Shown here one piece after another: positions 14,701 through 29,700 of a stretch of DNA of 64,000 bases. Numbering within the stretch: the stretch's first letter is position 1; each line of letters begins with the position of its first letter. The notes beneath the pieces were generated by a model that was not told where the DNA came from, ran no database searches, and worked only from the letters and a program-made list of their open reading frames with translations. Where the stretch lies: positions 13,479,764-13,543,763 of the forward strand of contig NC_092583.1 of NCBI RefSeq assembly GCF_037975245.1. Reading direction: 5' to 3'. The stretch is from Apostichopus japonicus. Its lineage: Eukaryota; Echinodermata; Holothuroidea; Aspidochirotida; Stichopodidae. The position numbers and the translations under genes were made by a program.

Positions 14701-17700
14701 GAAATTGTAGATTATTTTTTAGAATTTTAGAGAGTCAATTGGAACTGTGATTGATTTAAAATTGAAGGAAAATATTCATCCAAACCTGGTTGTATTATAT
14801 TCTTTTGTCCAAAATTTTCAGAAAGAAAACTTTTATTGTCAAAAATATTCAACACTTTTGAAACAAAATAGGTGAGAAGTGGAGGGGGAGGAATGAAATG
14901 ATGTAATGTGTGCTTGTATCATACACATTGGAGATATATACAGGGATGTAAGTCTTCCGTATTTTTACGGAAATCCGTTTTTTTTTTAAATTCCAATAAA
15001 GTTCCACAAAATTGTACAAATATCAAAGACACAACGTGGCAAAAATGCCTGGCCTGTTGCAGCAAGCTAACTTCAATTTTCACTCATCGATCAACCAAAA
15101 TACCATTTCCTGTTACACATCGCATTGCACTGTACAACATTGTGTGTGCCATGTGAACATCGTTGCATAGGTGCAAACTTCAAATCGCCATAGCTCATTT
15201 CTGTCGTTGAAAAAGCCTTGCCTAATTCACGTTGATTCGTAACTGCTGGTGTTCGACATAAGTTTCGGAATTAACGCTTGTGATATTTGTGAGCAGCTAA
15301 ATCTATGGGATACGCATATGATAGTCGATATTCGTGATCGCTTTCAAATGTGAAACTTTTTTATTCCGGATTTCGCTGCAACGTATTCGTTACTTGGAGC
15401 TAGCCTAACATAACGATAGTTTGTAAGTAGTCAGAACTAGGGGTAGGATGTATTAGCGCTAATACTTTTGAGCTAGCCTAACATAACGATAGTGCGTAAG
15501 TATTCAGAGCTAGGAGTAGGATGTGTTAGGACGGCATTCCCCTGGTTTCTCCGAATAGTTTTCCGGTTTTTTTTTTTTTGGCTGCACTTACATCCCTGTA
15601 TATATATTGGATGAGAAGAAGTAAACACTTAAAAAGACCTCAAAGTTTGACGTCATAGTTTAATGATCATTTAAGTATTGTGGTCCTTATTATTTGCTAA
15701 ATATATTATTTTGGTTATTCTTGTCCCTTTGTAGACTTAATGAATCCTTGTGAAAGCCATAATTGCTCCCATTTGTGCCTGCCCACACCCACGATGAATG
15801 GTCTCAGACGTCGACAGAATTACACTTGTGCATGCCCAGATGGGTCCCATCTTTCTCCGGGAGACATTTCGAACTGCATAGAAGGTAAAACTGGGAGAGA
15901 TGATATATTTATGCAGTACCACCTTGAAGGCCTATTCAAAGGGCCAGCTGCAATTTTCTATTAGTATTCCATGATCTAACTCTCACATTAGTCATGGACT
16001 GACATAGATTCTTAGTGAACCACATAGTGATAATGCGAGTGTTTATGTTTTTTGGGTTTTAAACTCCAGCGGCTGATTTTTTATTGCAAGTTGCTGTCGA
16101 TGCTGGTTAGTTATTTCCAGCACTAGAACAGATACTTTTTAAGAAAAGTAATCCAGGTTTTTCTGGGCACAAAAATAAACAACATGATCCTCTCTCTCAA
16201 CCCCAGTCCACTTACACAGGGACATTGGAATAGATACACATCATAGTACTTTGCATTCAACACTGGACCATACAATCAAAATAGGAAATGCTCAGAAGTT
16301 GTGTTGTTACATAATTGCGACTGTTGTTTAATAGTAATTTGAGGATAATTTATGTAAGATGTCATCACTAATAAATAGTTAGATCTCTGAAGATTGTATG
16401 ACTTTTTCATGATATCTATTGTTCAAATTCATTACCAGACGATGATATTTTTCAATGTAATTTAATTATGCTACAATTGACTCCCTCCCCTTTCTAGATT
16501 TTCTAGTTTTTCTATCACCTTTTTATTCATGAATTCATTTTCCAATCACACTCTGCTGCCGCATTTGTTCCATAAGATAAGTTTCCATGATATGACCCAT
16601 TCTTCCCCCGGCCATGTATATTTGCTCTTAGGACCAGGACCGGCGTGCACCGGTGCAGAAAACGGAGGCTGCAGTCATATCTGCTCGACTTCACAAGGAG
16701 AAGCAATCTGCACGTGTCCCCCTGACCTAGTGTTATTCAACAATAGAAGAGTCTGTGTTGGTCAGTATAATAATATTATCTTTATGATTGTTGTGTATTT
16801 GAGCCATCATGATCGATAGTGAACTGTTTGAACAAAGCGAGTTTCAAGTTCTCAGACATCATTTGAAAACATTCACCACATCATCAGAAGAATTCTATTG
16901 TTAATGGAGAATTGTTAAGTGTTGAGATTAGGGTAAGTGGTCTGATTGTAAAACACAACTGTGTGTAAAGGTGGTTTGGGGGGGAGGGTGTTGTATGAGT
17001 GTGAACATGTAGAGGGGTGCTGGTCATATGCGTGTTTAATACATCATATACAAGTATGGATATATAATGATGGGCAACAACTTGAGCATGTCTCATACTT
17101 AGCAGTTGGGTGCACACTGATTGTTTTGATGGCGGCCAAAGGTCATTTGAGGTCACTGAAGTTCCAAATTTGAAAATCATATGAGCATGACATCTCAAGA
17201 AGGACAAGTAGAGTCCAAACCCATACCTGGGTGTGTGGCAATCTCATATTTAGCAGTCTGTAGGCCTATCCAGAGAGTGTAGTCTAGTGTTAGGTTATGT
17301 TGGAGGTTAAAGGTCATCTATGATGTCAACATGCTGGATGTTGTAAGTGTTGATATTTCAATTACCTTCAGTCGAGTTACAAATATACCAGATGATGCAC
17401 TGCATTCATTTATGATGCATCCCAGATATGAAGAGTAAAAATTTGATGCAAATTTGATAGAAAAAAATATGATAAGAACAAAAGGTTTCCTATTACATCA
17501 GTCCCAGAAAAAAAGCTACCCTGAGCTATCAATGTTAAAAAGGAAGAAGCATTTTCCAGGCTGTGCAAACTAAGCTTTTAATAATTTGGTCATCAAGCCA
17601 CTGCATTGTATGCATTTCTAACTGTCACAGCATTATTATTACTGAACGCTAGGAACCATCTTACTGTGGAGAAATGAATCATGCAAAGATATAGTGCGTA

Positions 17701-20700
17701 TTAACATGCCAACCAAATGGTACCAAACTGTGTTGAGCCAGTTGTGCAAATAATAAATTTTGGAAGTTAATTATGAAGAGAACATGAAAAAAGATTGCTT
17801 CAATGACTAGCATATGGTCAGGTTTAGACAACAACAACAAAACTTGTTAACTTTTTTGTTTTCCTACTATGAAAGAAAAGTGAAATACAAAGATGTAGAG
17901 CCAAGGGCATCATAGCTGTCAACTTCACCCCTGCTGATTTCTATTTAAACTTTTTCCTGTTTATTCTTTAACAATGTAGTTCCTGATACCAGCTGTACAG
18001 GGAATACTTTCACCTGCGGAAATGGTAATTGTATACCTGACTCCTGGATGTGTGACCTAGATAATGATTGCGGAGATAACTCGGACGAAGAATATCCTCT
18101 TTGTTGTAAGTATCATAACTTATTCTGTCATTTCAATTCTGCTTCCAAAAATATAATACAATACAAGGAGAAAACTCCTCACTGTCTTTGAGCCAACTAT
18201 TTGTTTGCATGATCAATCACATTTTCCATCATTGAAAGATCAGAAATCTCAGCATGCTCCTAGAAATGGCATGTTCAGGATGCAAGTTTGTCTTTTCTTT
18301 GGTAGATGACCATGTCTGCGAGGAAGACGAATTCAGTTGTCATAACACCCGTTGCATTCCTGACGTTTATGAGTGCGATTTTGAAAATGACTGCAGGGAT
18401 GGGAGTGATGAACACTTGAATTGCCGTAAGCTTTTATCATATTGTTTTCTCTCCCTTACAATGTAAAAAATCATAGTGATTAGTTTTTTAGACTTGGTGA
18501 GACCCTAAGCTATAAAAAGCTTGGGGTCCCCTTATTGAAAACACATACTCAGGCCTGGTTTGTTCCCCCTCATGTATGTATGGGTGGGTGGCAAGCTACA
18601 AGTTTTCCAGTATGGCAAGAAAATCGACCTCATTCTATGAATTAAAAAAAAAATCTAAATGCACAGTATGCCATACTGGTACAGTATTTGAAGGGTTAAA
18701 AAGATCTACATAATAAATCAATCAATCAGTTAATATCAATCAATCAATAACAAGTATTTATTAGCAAAACCTGGTATTTAGATTTAATGAAGAATCTAAC
18801 TTATAAACTATCTGTCTGTCTGTCTATCTATATTCTGTCTTTTTTTGGCTTAGCTTATCCGGAGTGTCCAGAAGGAACCTTTGAGTGTGCTAACTCTCAG
18901 TGTATTGATGTCAGTGGCATTTGTGATGGCTTCCAGGACTGCTTTGATGTCAGTGATGAAATAAACTGCAGTAAGCACACCCAAATAAAGCTTATGGATA
19001 GATACAGGAACTAATTGTAATGAGTTAGGCCGCACGGTATTAGGATATCAAATCAAATAGGCACATTTAACCTGTGTCAAATAAAAGTTTGAAGGTCCAA
19101 CTAGACCTTTCTAACTTGTCCCACAATAATGTTCAATTTGCTGTTTTGTCAAAATATGTCTTATACCTGTAAAGTTGTCAGCTATATCACTGTGATGTGA
19201 CACTGTTTGAATCGCTAGATCATTTTGGGCCCATGTAAAGAAAGATGCACTCATGACCGTCAAGCCTGCCTATTGAAAAACAATCCTCAAATTCACTTGA
19301 GCATTAATTATTTGTTACTTGATAGCATAAACTTCCCCCATTAGGATTCATCCTTGAGCGCATCTAATTAATTGACCAGCCATTGTATGATTGTGACCAG
19401 TGCTCTAATGGCCAGCACTACTTTCCTGTGTGAAGACAAATTTGGCTTGACCACTGAAGTAGTACACTGTGTGTTTAACCATGAATTTGTGCAGAGGAGT
19501 GTTCAGTTTGGCTAGCATTACAAACTGGGGTAGATATTCAAACTCCTCTGTGTTTGGCCAAAAACAGGGGTCTCTGGTGATATTTGCTAAGGCAGGGAAG
19601 ATCCTAATGCTTTTGCTTCACCTTGGTGGTTTAAAATGAACCTTGGCAAAATGCTTTTCTTTTACTTTATCCACAGTGGGACAACATAGTACATTTGTAT
19701 GATACTTTGAAACATCATTATCTGTTGAAACCACATAGTCTTGTTGATCGTGTAGTTCCAAAACACAATTTGAATGTAAGGGATTCGTTAACAATATCAC
19801 AAAATTAACCTCTGTCTGTACAACTAATTCAAAATTTGACTGTATTTTTACTGTAAGATTCAACATATTTGTATACACAGGCATTGTCTTCTCAGCTTTA
19901 AACACTGTGTAATGTGATACTCAGTCAACTAGACCATTGGAACCTTGCAGTTACAGAAACAAATTGGTCTCTTCGGTACCAGATTGTCCATTTCAGTACC
20001 AAGAACTTCTTTTGTCTCACAACTGCAATGTTAGAGTTGCTGTGGTCAACTGTCATAGTTTATTTGTGTATCTGAGTACCGGCTGTGATTCTAGATAATG
20101 TGGGTAAACAAAGAGACATCCTTTTTTCAAAGAGTTAATGCAAAATTGTTTGCTTTATCATGTTTCTGTTCTTCTCTATGTTTACAGAAAAAGCATAGCT
20201 CAGATAAACTAAAACTCTGTTTTTCACAAAGAATTACATACTTTTTAGGGGTAAGGCACTGTGTCAAAGGTAGGATGCTGAAGTGGCTGCAGCATCCTGC
20301 AGCCAAGCTGCATAGAATGTCATAATTTTGTGCTGTGCAGTTTTACACAGTAGGCACTAGTTTCATTTACCATGGGTATGACTGGTCTGCCAAGATAATC
20401 CCTTTTTGGTTTCCTGAAAGGAAAAAACCATGGAGTAACCCTAATACTGACCTTGCAAAATTGTGAGGGAGACTGCAGATTGCCAAGTCAGCAATGACTT
20501 TAACACGGATCCCAGATTTGGTAACTTACTATTATGGCAGCATACAGAAACGTTTATTTAAAGCAAAAGCCAAAGTGAATTAATCGGTCACACATCACAT
20601 GTCTGGAGATCTGTGCATACTAAGGTCTTAAATACCGTCCTTATTACCTTTCAGGGAAAATGTTTCATAATGTAGTTTGATTTGATGTTGATTCACCCTT

Positions 20701-23700
20701 GCTTGCTGCAGCTTTTCTTTTCGACACAGTGCCTGTAACTGTGGCAACAGTACATGTACTACTAGGTGGGATGAACTGACAACCCCATTGCAGACAACAT
20801 GACCGACTTTTGAGTCTTATACTTGAATCACTGGAAGTTTTCTAACTCAAGAGATTTATAAACACTTTATGACATGGATGAAGCTTTATTTTGAAGTGAA
20901 AGAATTTATCCTCTACAAGAGAACAAATACACTGATTATTTTCCCTATTACTTCCAGCTGGTATCACCCCTGAACCGTGTCCTGTGTTCTTTGGCTTTGT
21001 ATACCAGCGTTGCCCTGACAATAATTTATGCATCCCATCTCTGTACCACTGCGATGGGGAGAATGACTGTGGAGATGGCTCAGATGAGGATGAAGAATAC
21101 TGCAGTAGGTGTTTTCTGAACAGTTCATTGGTTCTGGGTTTTCCACTCAATTAGAAAATGTGACAGCGGCTTTATAGTCAATCAACATGACAGTCAAGCC
21201 TGCCTATAGAAAAACAGCCTCCCTCAAATTCACTCGAGCATTATTTTGTTACTTGATAGCATAAACAACCCCAAGAACTGCCATTAGGATTCATCCTTGA
21301 GGACACCTAATTCACCAGCCATTGTATGATTGTAACCATGGCAAGTGCTCTAATGGCCTGCACTACTTTCCTGTGTGAAGACAAATTTGGCTTGACCACT
21401 GAAGTAGTACACTGTGTGTTTAACCATGAATTTGTGCAGAGGAATTCAGTATGGCTAGCATTACAAACTGGGGTAGATTTTCAATCTCCTCCTGTTTTGG
21501 CCAAAAACCAGGTGGTTTTGCTATAGGCAGGGAAGAGTGTATTGAAGCAGATAATTAAGCATTGTAATCTAAGGTAATCAGAAGTTTTATATTTTATTTC
21601 TTTTTGCGCCCTTTTTAAGTTTGCCTGCCATATATTTACATATTGATATCTTTGAACGTCGATTAGAAAGACCTTTAGAAAATCAGGACAATTTAGTTTG
21701 TCCAGCAGGACAGTGTATATTTTTGTTGCATAATTTGTATCAATTAATCTTGATGAATAGTGATGCCATATCTTGCTCATGTTAACATTCCAGATGCGCT
21801 TACCTGCGGACCATTTGATTTCCAATGTGGAACTGGCTCCTGTCTGCCACCAGGATGGCATTGTGATGGTATTGTTGATTGCACAGATGGAACTGATGAA
21901 CCTCTATCATGTGGTAAGATATATGCCAGTGATAGGAATGGCACAAAAAGTCATTGATAGGTCCTGGTAGCTACAAAAATGGATCCACATGTAGTGCACT
22001 TGCATCGGCCACAAGATGTTGCAATATTCTATAACTAGTATAGAGCCCCCACCCCCACTAGGCTCCCTCATGTACTAACTCTTTAGGCAAAAGTAAGATA
22101 TGACCTAGATAGAAGGAGCTCTTTCCATAATGTACAAGTAATTTCTTTTTTTAATTTTTCTTTAGGATTCTGAAAATGGGTCTGTACAAGCCCTCCAATT
22201 GTGGTTTAATCGGGTCAGTGTTGATTATAATTGAAGATGTGAATATATATGTTTTAAAACTTGGAGATACTCAGTAGCATGCATATACACTGAAGTGTCC
22301 CTCATTATTGAACCTGCCATTAGTTACAGGGGTAACATTTATGAAAGGGCAAATGATATATACGTTTGTCTATGTGAGGCTACCCCCTCACCCCCCATCA
22401 CCAAATTCATTATTATGTCATCTCTAATATTCCTCCTGCCAGAGGTTAGGTAAAAGTTGGGCCAAACTTATTTAACTTATAAAACTATGAGACTTCAGTG
22501 TGGTGTAATTTAGTGTGACTGCAAATGATGGGGGTATTCCATCTACGGATTTTATTTTTGTTTTAGAACACACAAATGCAACTTGCCTTCCAAACTACTT
22601 CCAGTGTGATAATGGTCTCTGCATTCCTCAAAACTGGATTTGCGATCTAGACAATGATTGCGGAGATGGTTCGGATGAGAGAGATGACCTGAATTGTGGT
22701 AAATTTTAAACTTTAACACCTTTCTTTATGTAAAGAAATGTTTTCAACTGGAACTTTTAAGTTCAAAGATTTCAGTTGAAGCTTTAAGAGTTGGTTTGGA
22801 GCCATTTTGTTTTCAATGCTATTCTAGAGGAAATCACATTGTAAATCAAATTGTTCAGCTTGATTTATTCTCAGGTTTGATTTCAAATATTGGATTAAGG
22901 AAAGATCTAGAGTTTTGATCTATTTCATTTTTTCATTTTTATTAAGTTGATAAATATTAATTTGTAGGGAAAAAAGATTGTGGGCAACGAAACTGTACAT
23001 ATCAATTTCATTCGATAAAGAAAAAGTAGCAATTTGTCTTTGTTTTTTTTGGAGTAATATTTGGCAAGTTAGTAAAATTGATGCCAAGATACAATCTGTT
23101 GTAATCTGTAATCTGTTGTTAATAGGATTGTTGAAATAGGAAGGAATGCAGCTTGACAGGTTTAGAACATTGTCTCACCCCTACCATAAAATAAATACAT
23201 CGTCATGAAATGCAATTGTTCATAGTTTGTTGCACTTGCTCCAAAAATTTGCTCACAACAGTTTGTTTCTATTCAAAATAAATTTAAAATTTCGTCCATT
23301 TTGCTTTAACAGCTGTGGCAATTTTTTTTTTTTTAAACCTTTTTTTTTTTTTTTACCTACCTAATATACTGATCATTAATTCTATTTCATGTGTTAACTT
23401 TGATGCTAAATTTATTTTCACGGTCATCACCGAAACAGGTTGATAATTGCAGGTTGATAATTGTAGGTTGATAATTGCAAAAAGACATCCAGCTGAAGGA
23501 GAACTCTAAGTTGGTGTTAAGATGTTTGATATGGTTTAGAAATTCAGTACATTTTAAGTTTTATGAGAATCTTCTGTTTAACCACTGCACCCTTGAATCA
23601 CTTGGCCCAAATTTCTTGGCATGCCATTAAGTGTTAAGAAAATTGGACAAAACTTGGCATACCCCTCACTTGTGGGTATAGTCGAGGCCACACACCTCCG

Positions 23701-26700
23701 TTGTTATTCAGCTATAATAGAAGTAGAATAGCATTCCACATGACAATATCAATCCCAAAACACAGAGACCCCAATACTAGTGTCAGGCTTATGTGCTGGG
23801 GGAGGGATGGGAGGGGGAGGGATGGGAGAGGGGAGGGATGGGAGAGGGAGGGGGAAGATCCAGATCAGTATATTGATTAGTGGTGCCGGCATAAAAATTA
23901 TTACTGTGGAAAATTATTGGGGGGGCTATGAATCTGCTAGCAATCTTCCCTCTCCCCACCGCTAGTGCTTGGGAACCCTCGGTCAATATCTACAATGCCG
24001 AAAATACCGGTTCTGTTCTACACCAACGTAAATGGCTGAAAGGGAAGACTTGTCTACAATTCACTTATTGAACTTGAATCTTGCTAAAGAATGATTTGTT
24101 TGATCTCTTAATTTGGCAGGTTCACCTACTCCCTGCATTGGAGATTACTATGAATGTGATACTGGAAAACGTGGTGTAGGGCGTTGCATTCCTCACGAGT
24201 ACGTCTGTGATGGGGTAAGCGACTGTGAAACTGCAGAGGATGAAGGAGAGGACTGTCGTAAGTTTTATATCTTTTCAATATGTTAGGAAGGCTTTCCTCT
24301 TTGGTGAAATTCCAGGAGGGCGGGATTGGGTCTGTCGACTAGAAAAACCGCTTGTGTAAATTGCAGCAAATAGTAGCTGTCTATTATGGGCTTGACTTAA
24401 CATTTTTACCATGAATGCTCAGCCAATGTAGAACATAGCAAATGAATTGCGATGAGGTAAATATGGCTAGGATGGAGGAAAAGAATGGCGCAGTTGAACG
24501 ACGGATAATTCATCCAATCGTGAAAAGAGAACAAGAAACATGGAAGAATAAAATGAACCAAGGTGGTATTCATTTTGAAACAATTAGAATCAGTCTAAAA
24601 TCTGTACTGCATATATCTTAAAAATATCCATCCTGACCTATCTATGGCTACCTTGATACTTTTACTCTCATCTAGTAGAGATTCAAGCATGGCCAAGGTT
24701 AACTTTAGAATAGTTGGAGAGTATGCAAGAACTACTATTCACAGTTGGATCAATATCAAAACATAGTATTAAGCAGGAAATTCTGATGGTCATTAAGTGT
24801 AAATGCAGCAATGTGAGTGAGCGTAAGAATTTAATACTGAAATCGAAAGTGATAAATGCATATCAAAGGATTATGTTGAAGTCTGGATCATGCTTTTATT
24901 GATTTTTTTTGTTTTTGTTTTTTAATTCTTAATAGCTAAACCAGAATGTGAACAAGATGAATACCAGTGTGAAAATCTTCTTTGCATACCATTAATATAT
25001 GTGTGCGACCATGACAACGACTGTGGCGATGGCTCCGACGAAGGCTCCCGTTAGTTCTGTTTTGCTTTTGTTACAACAGCACATTCAATTTCATGGATAC
25101 ATTATAGTGATTGGGGTATGACACAAGAGTGATGGGAATTAATGGTAGGTAGAGGAATGGAAATTTAAGGAGACAGCTAGAGGAGTGAAGATTTGGGGTA
25201 AAGTAGAGCAATTCGAGTGAAAAAGAGTGAAGGGTAATGGGTAAAAATGGAGAGATCTCAATAAGGTGTAGTAAGAGGGATAGTACTTAAAGTAGGAGAG
25301 GATAAAGATTGGTGTAGGACTATAGAGTGATTTGAATCATTGAGAGGGATTAGGGGTGGGGGGGGGATGGTCAGATAGAGGAATTGTGGGGTTCAACTTT
25401 TAAAGGGAGATGAAATCTATTTGAAGGGGCATTTTGTTAGCGTCAGTATTTTTTTCCAGCAAGAAGGGAAATTTAATACACAATAACCTATGTGTAGTTG
25501 CTAACAGCTGAATTTTTAATTGTTATCCATGTACAAGTACAAAGCAGATTTGTATTAATGAATGATGAATGTTTACAGCATTCTGTTTGCTCTCATTATG
25601 GCTGGTCCATAGATGCTGCCTGCATATATCCGGGTTGCAATGAGAACCAGTTCACCTGCCATAACGGTCGATGTATTTGGACCTTCTTCCAGTGTGACGG
25701 TGATGACGATTGCAGAGACTATTCAGACGAAAGTGACGAACTCTGCGGTACGTCTTCCAGGCGATACAGTGCTACTCTATATACAAAGGATACACTTATT
25801 TTGAACCAAACTTAAAAGAAAGAGAGTAGTATAGTGTTTTTGAAGAAGTTTTCAAGGCAGTTTAGTTGTATTATATACTTAGATCATAGATACACTGCCA
25901 GGGCATTTTAGATTGGTATTATATTAGCATTGGAAAATTTGTTCTCCAAATTCATTGAACTAGTTACAGTGTAATTTCATTCTATCCAATCATGACTTGA
26001 CTTTTCTGATTTTGCAATACCAGCTCCTCAGGCTACTACTTGTGCCCCCGATGAATTTATTTGTCTCAACGAAGATTGCATCAACAGCACCTTTGCTTGT
26101 GATGGAGTGGAGGATTGCTTTGATGGTTCCGATGAGATGAATTGTGGTATAAAAATTAATTATTTGATTCTTTTTGCCAATGTCTGTTTTTAAGTTTCAA
26201 TACCATGACTGAAACTTACTCACATTTCCTGCACCCCCCCTCACCATTGCCCACAAACAGCACCTAGATTGCGAGGGTCTAGATTGTTATTACTGTATGA
26301 CATATAAAGCAATCTACAGTGATTCACTTCTGGTATTCCCATATCTCGGTTCGTTCAGGAGCAATATGCAAATGGCAAAATGATACAGAAGCAGAGTTTG
26401 TCCTGAAACAGGTTTCTGTTTATATTTGTCAGTAGTCACCATGGCTTGGATTGGCCTACCAACTTACCTGATCAAAATTGGTGCACTGCAGGGTCTGAGG
26501 CACCAACAGGGTGACACCATAAGGGTACCAATTTCCTCTTGCTTGATTGCAGAAGATGCTAGTTTCACTGAGCCAGTAGCGATATATGTCCTAATCGGCC
26601 CCTCAAAAGTCACTATACATTGTTGTTATTCAAATGCATGATGTTGAATAATGAATATGTATGGCAAGCCTTTCGTGCCACTTTATTATGCATGAACTCA

Positions 26701-29700
26701 TATGAACTCTTTAACATGTCTATGCAAACTCATTACACGTCTCTGTAAACTCATAAATTGCCTATGTCAACTAATTACACGTCTACATAAACTCATAACA
26801 CGTCTATGAAAACTCAAAACGGCTATGTCAACTCATTACACGTCTACATAAACTCATAACACGTCTATGAAACCTCACAACGGCTATGTCAACTCATTAC
26901 ACGTCTATGTAAACTCATAACAAATCTACGTAAACTCATTACACGTCTATGAAAACTCATAAATCGGCTATGTCAACTCATTACAATTTTGGTTTATTGT
27001 AGGAATCAAAGCAACAAAAGGACTTAACACAAAAGTCTATATTTTGAAATGAAAATCTGTGGCTTCTTTTCTTTCAGAGCGAGATGAATGTGCAGAGATC
27101 GGAAGCAACCAGTGTGAACATATCTGTGTTGACACAGTCACCAGCTTCAAGTGTATGTGCCGTGATGGTTTCCAATTGGATGATAATGGCATTACATGTG
27201 CAGGTTTGTATTTCTTTCGTCATTCTTAGGAATGTATGTGCTAATTACTCTAAGACACAGGGGCATAGGAGGGTATTTCTGAATTGGCGGTATGCTGTCA
27301 TTTGCTGGGAGGCAGAGCCCTGCTTGTGAGGGATAAATCTGTTTTCAGATATTTCCTATTCTGTTTTTCTCTGTCTTTTCAATCACTAAAACTATATGTG
27401 AAAGGAACAATTACTTTGGAAGGTACCTCTATTCTTCTCATTATTTTAGCAGATCATTAGTGGGATTAAATGCCCTGAACCCAGTTCATGTGCCTCTGAG
27501 ACAATAAGGGTCCTCGTGAATTAACCTGGGCAACAAACCATCCCGGCAGGAAGGTTGCAACGACAACAAGCCCAGAGCATAAGAGAGCCTACTCTTGACA
27601 AACCTTATGTAATAGGGAAGAAAATGTCTCAGAAAATGAAAATAAGAACTGCAAAACTCCTCTACTGAAATATAACACTGAATAGTCTGGGAAGGAGCAG
27701 GAGGATGGATAATAGAGAAGATATCAAAACAAAAGATATCAAAGAAAGAAACTTAAGGAATACAGGGTGAAAAAATTTCAAACTTGGTTGGAGATGAGAA
27801 AGCAAAACAAATCATATCAGAAAGTACAAGCATCATTGTCTTCCTGCCCAAGTCACATGATAAGGGTAAGAATGGCCTGCAGGTTAGCTAACTTTGGGGC
27901 TGGGTTAGTTACCATCAGTGAGGCTGGCTTTGTAATACCCTTGTAAAGATGACATTTTTATCAGTTGAGCAACCTCAGTGTATGAAACTGCTCTGGTAAA
28001 TATCCCCATAAAATATTTCAGACAGTGTCTTTATTTATTATTATTATTATTATTACTATTGTTCAATTCTTGAAAAAGAATTAAATAAATCTATCAAACT
28101 TTAGGAGCTGTTAGTTCAAATGGATTCTTGAGTAGTTTTAAGTATAGTGTCAGAATTGGAATAAAGATGTCTTCTCTGAACCCTCAAAAGTTTTTGCACC
28201 GTTTATCAACAGATATTGATGAATGCCAAGTAACACCCTGGATCTGTGATTACGTTTGTGAAAATTTGCCTGGATCGCATCAATGCAAGTGTGCTGAAGG
28301 GTATACCAGAGTGGAAACCACTGCTGAATGCAAACGTGACACAAGTAAGATTCGCTGGACATAAAAAGAAAAGCAAAATATTTGAAGTAAACTGTAAAAT
28401 ATCATCTCAGTGATAAAACGATAAAACTTTAGTCCAGTCAACTCTGCTGAAAGCAATTTCTGATTTGTTTATTTCCATTTCACATTTATTTTATACATAT
28501 ATATATATATGTAGGGGGTGGGGGTGCAAACTTGGAAACTCTGAAGTAATTGATTCAACCATTTTGGGAAAGCTTTTTGAGCCGATCTTCAGTCATTATT
28601 GTTCGTTGTCGGGATACTAGTTTTCAACTTTGATTGACTTCTTCAGCCGAGGTACCTTACCTTTACTTTACAAACCGACATTACATCCGGAAGTTGGCTT
28701 TGGATGGATCGGAGTACACTCTAGTGGAAGATGGGTTTCAATTGGCTGTCGCGTTTGATGTAGATATCGTAGAGGAGAAACTGTATGTGTTGGATGTTAC
28801 GGCAGAGGTGATCTACAAAATGAACCTAGATGGATCTAACCAGGAGGTCATCATCAATGACTTTGTTACAGATGGTGAAGGATTAGCAATCGATTGGGTC
28901 GGCAGGTAACTGTTTCTTACCAACAACAACAACAATAATAAATACTTATAATAAAGAACTCGATTATGAAGAAGTTCCTCAGTAATAGATGACAAAACAA
29001 GCTGTGAAGGTATTTATAATTTACTGCATTAAGGCCTAAAGACCTTGTAAGGTGTATGGGTAGGCTGATATAACTTCATTATAGGCTAGACCATACGTAA
29101 TGTCTTTAGCCTTTTAGTAACTGCCGTAGCAACGGGTTCCAAAAGCATCCATTTCGAAATAAACATAAAATTACTGATTTTGGCCTCTTCAGAACCTGGG
29201 AGTTTGGCATACAATTAATTATAGTTCATTAGATATAAGTGGACTCTTTCAGTTTGGTTTAGTCTCACAAGCAAAGAACATTGAAATTGGTTCACGTACA
29301 TCGTTAGGTGTTTCTGTTAAGAAAGGCAACAGTCTGATAATTGTACAAACAAACACTATGTAGGTATGCCTCACTGATCTGTGACATATACCTACTGCAC
29401 GTTCAAACATGCCCACCAAATTTCAACTGGATATACTGGATATTATAACTGAACCACCACAAGTCTGCGACCGTTCACATTACATTTATTAAGAACACAA
29501 GAGGGAATGAAAAAACCCTGAAAGGAGGATTATCCTTAAGAATGCCAGCGGACTTGGGAGTATGAGTACGCGAGTGTTCACACTAAGGGAATTAATCTCC
29601 CTTGCTGACTTGAAGTACGTATGCTTTTTTAAGTGTCAACAAGGCCTTTGTGAGTTGCACAAGTAAGCTTCACAATTTATGTAAACCTCATTGATTCCAC

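Noticed and set aside
15735-15884. Furin site in exon 14 (LRRRQ)
   Set aside because: Lacks Arg at the fourth position before the cut, so it does not fit R-x-[KR]-R.
25571-25612. Alternative acceptor tttacag upstream of exon 24
   Set aside because: In the required phase it runs into a stop; the acceptor at 25611-25612 keeps the LDLa frame.
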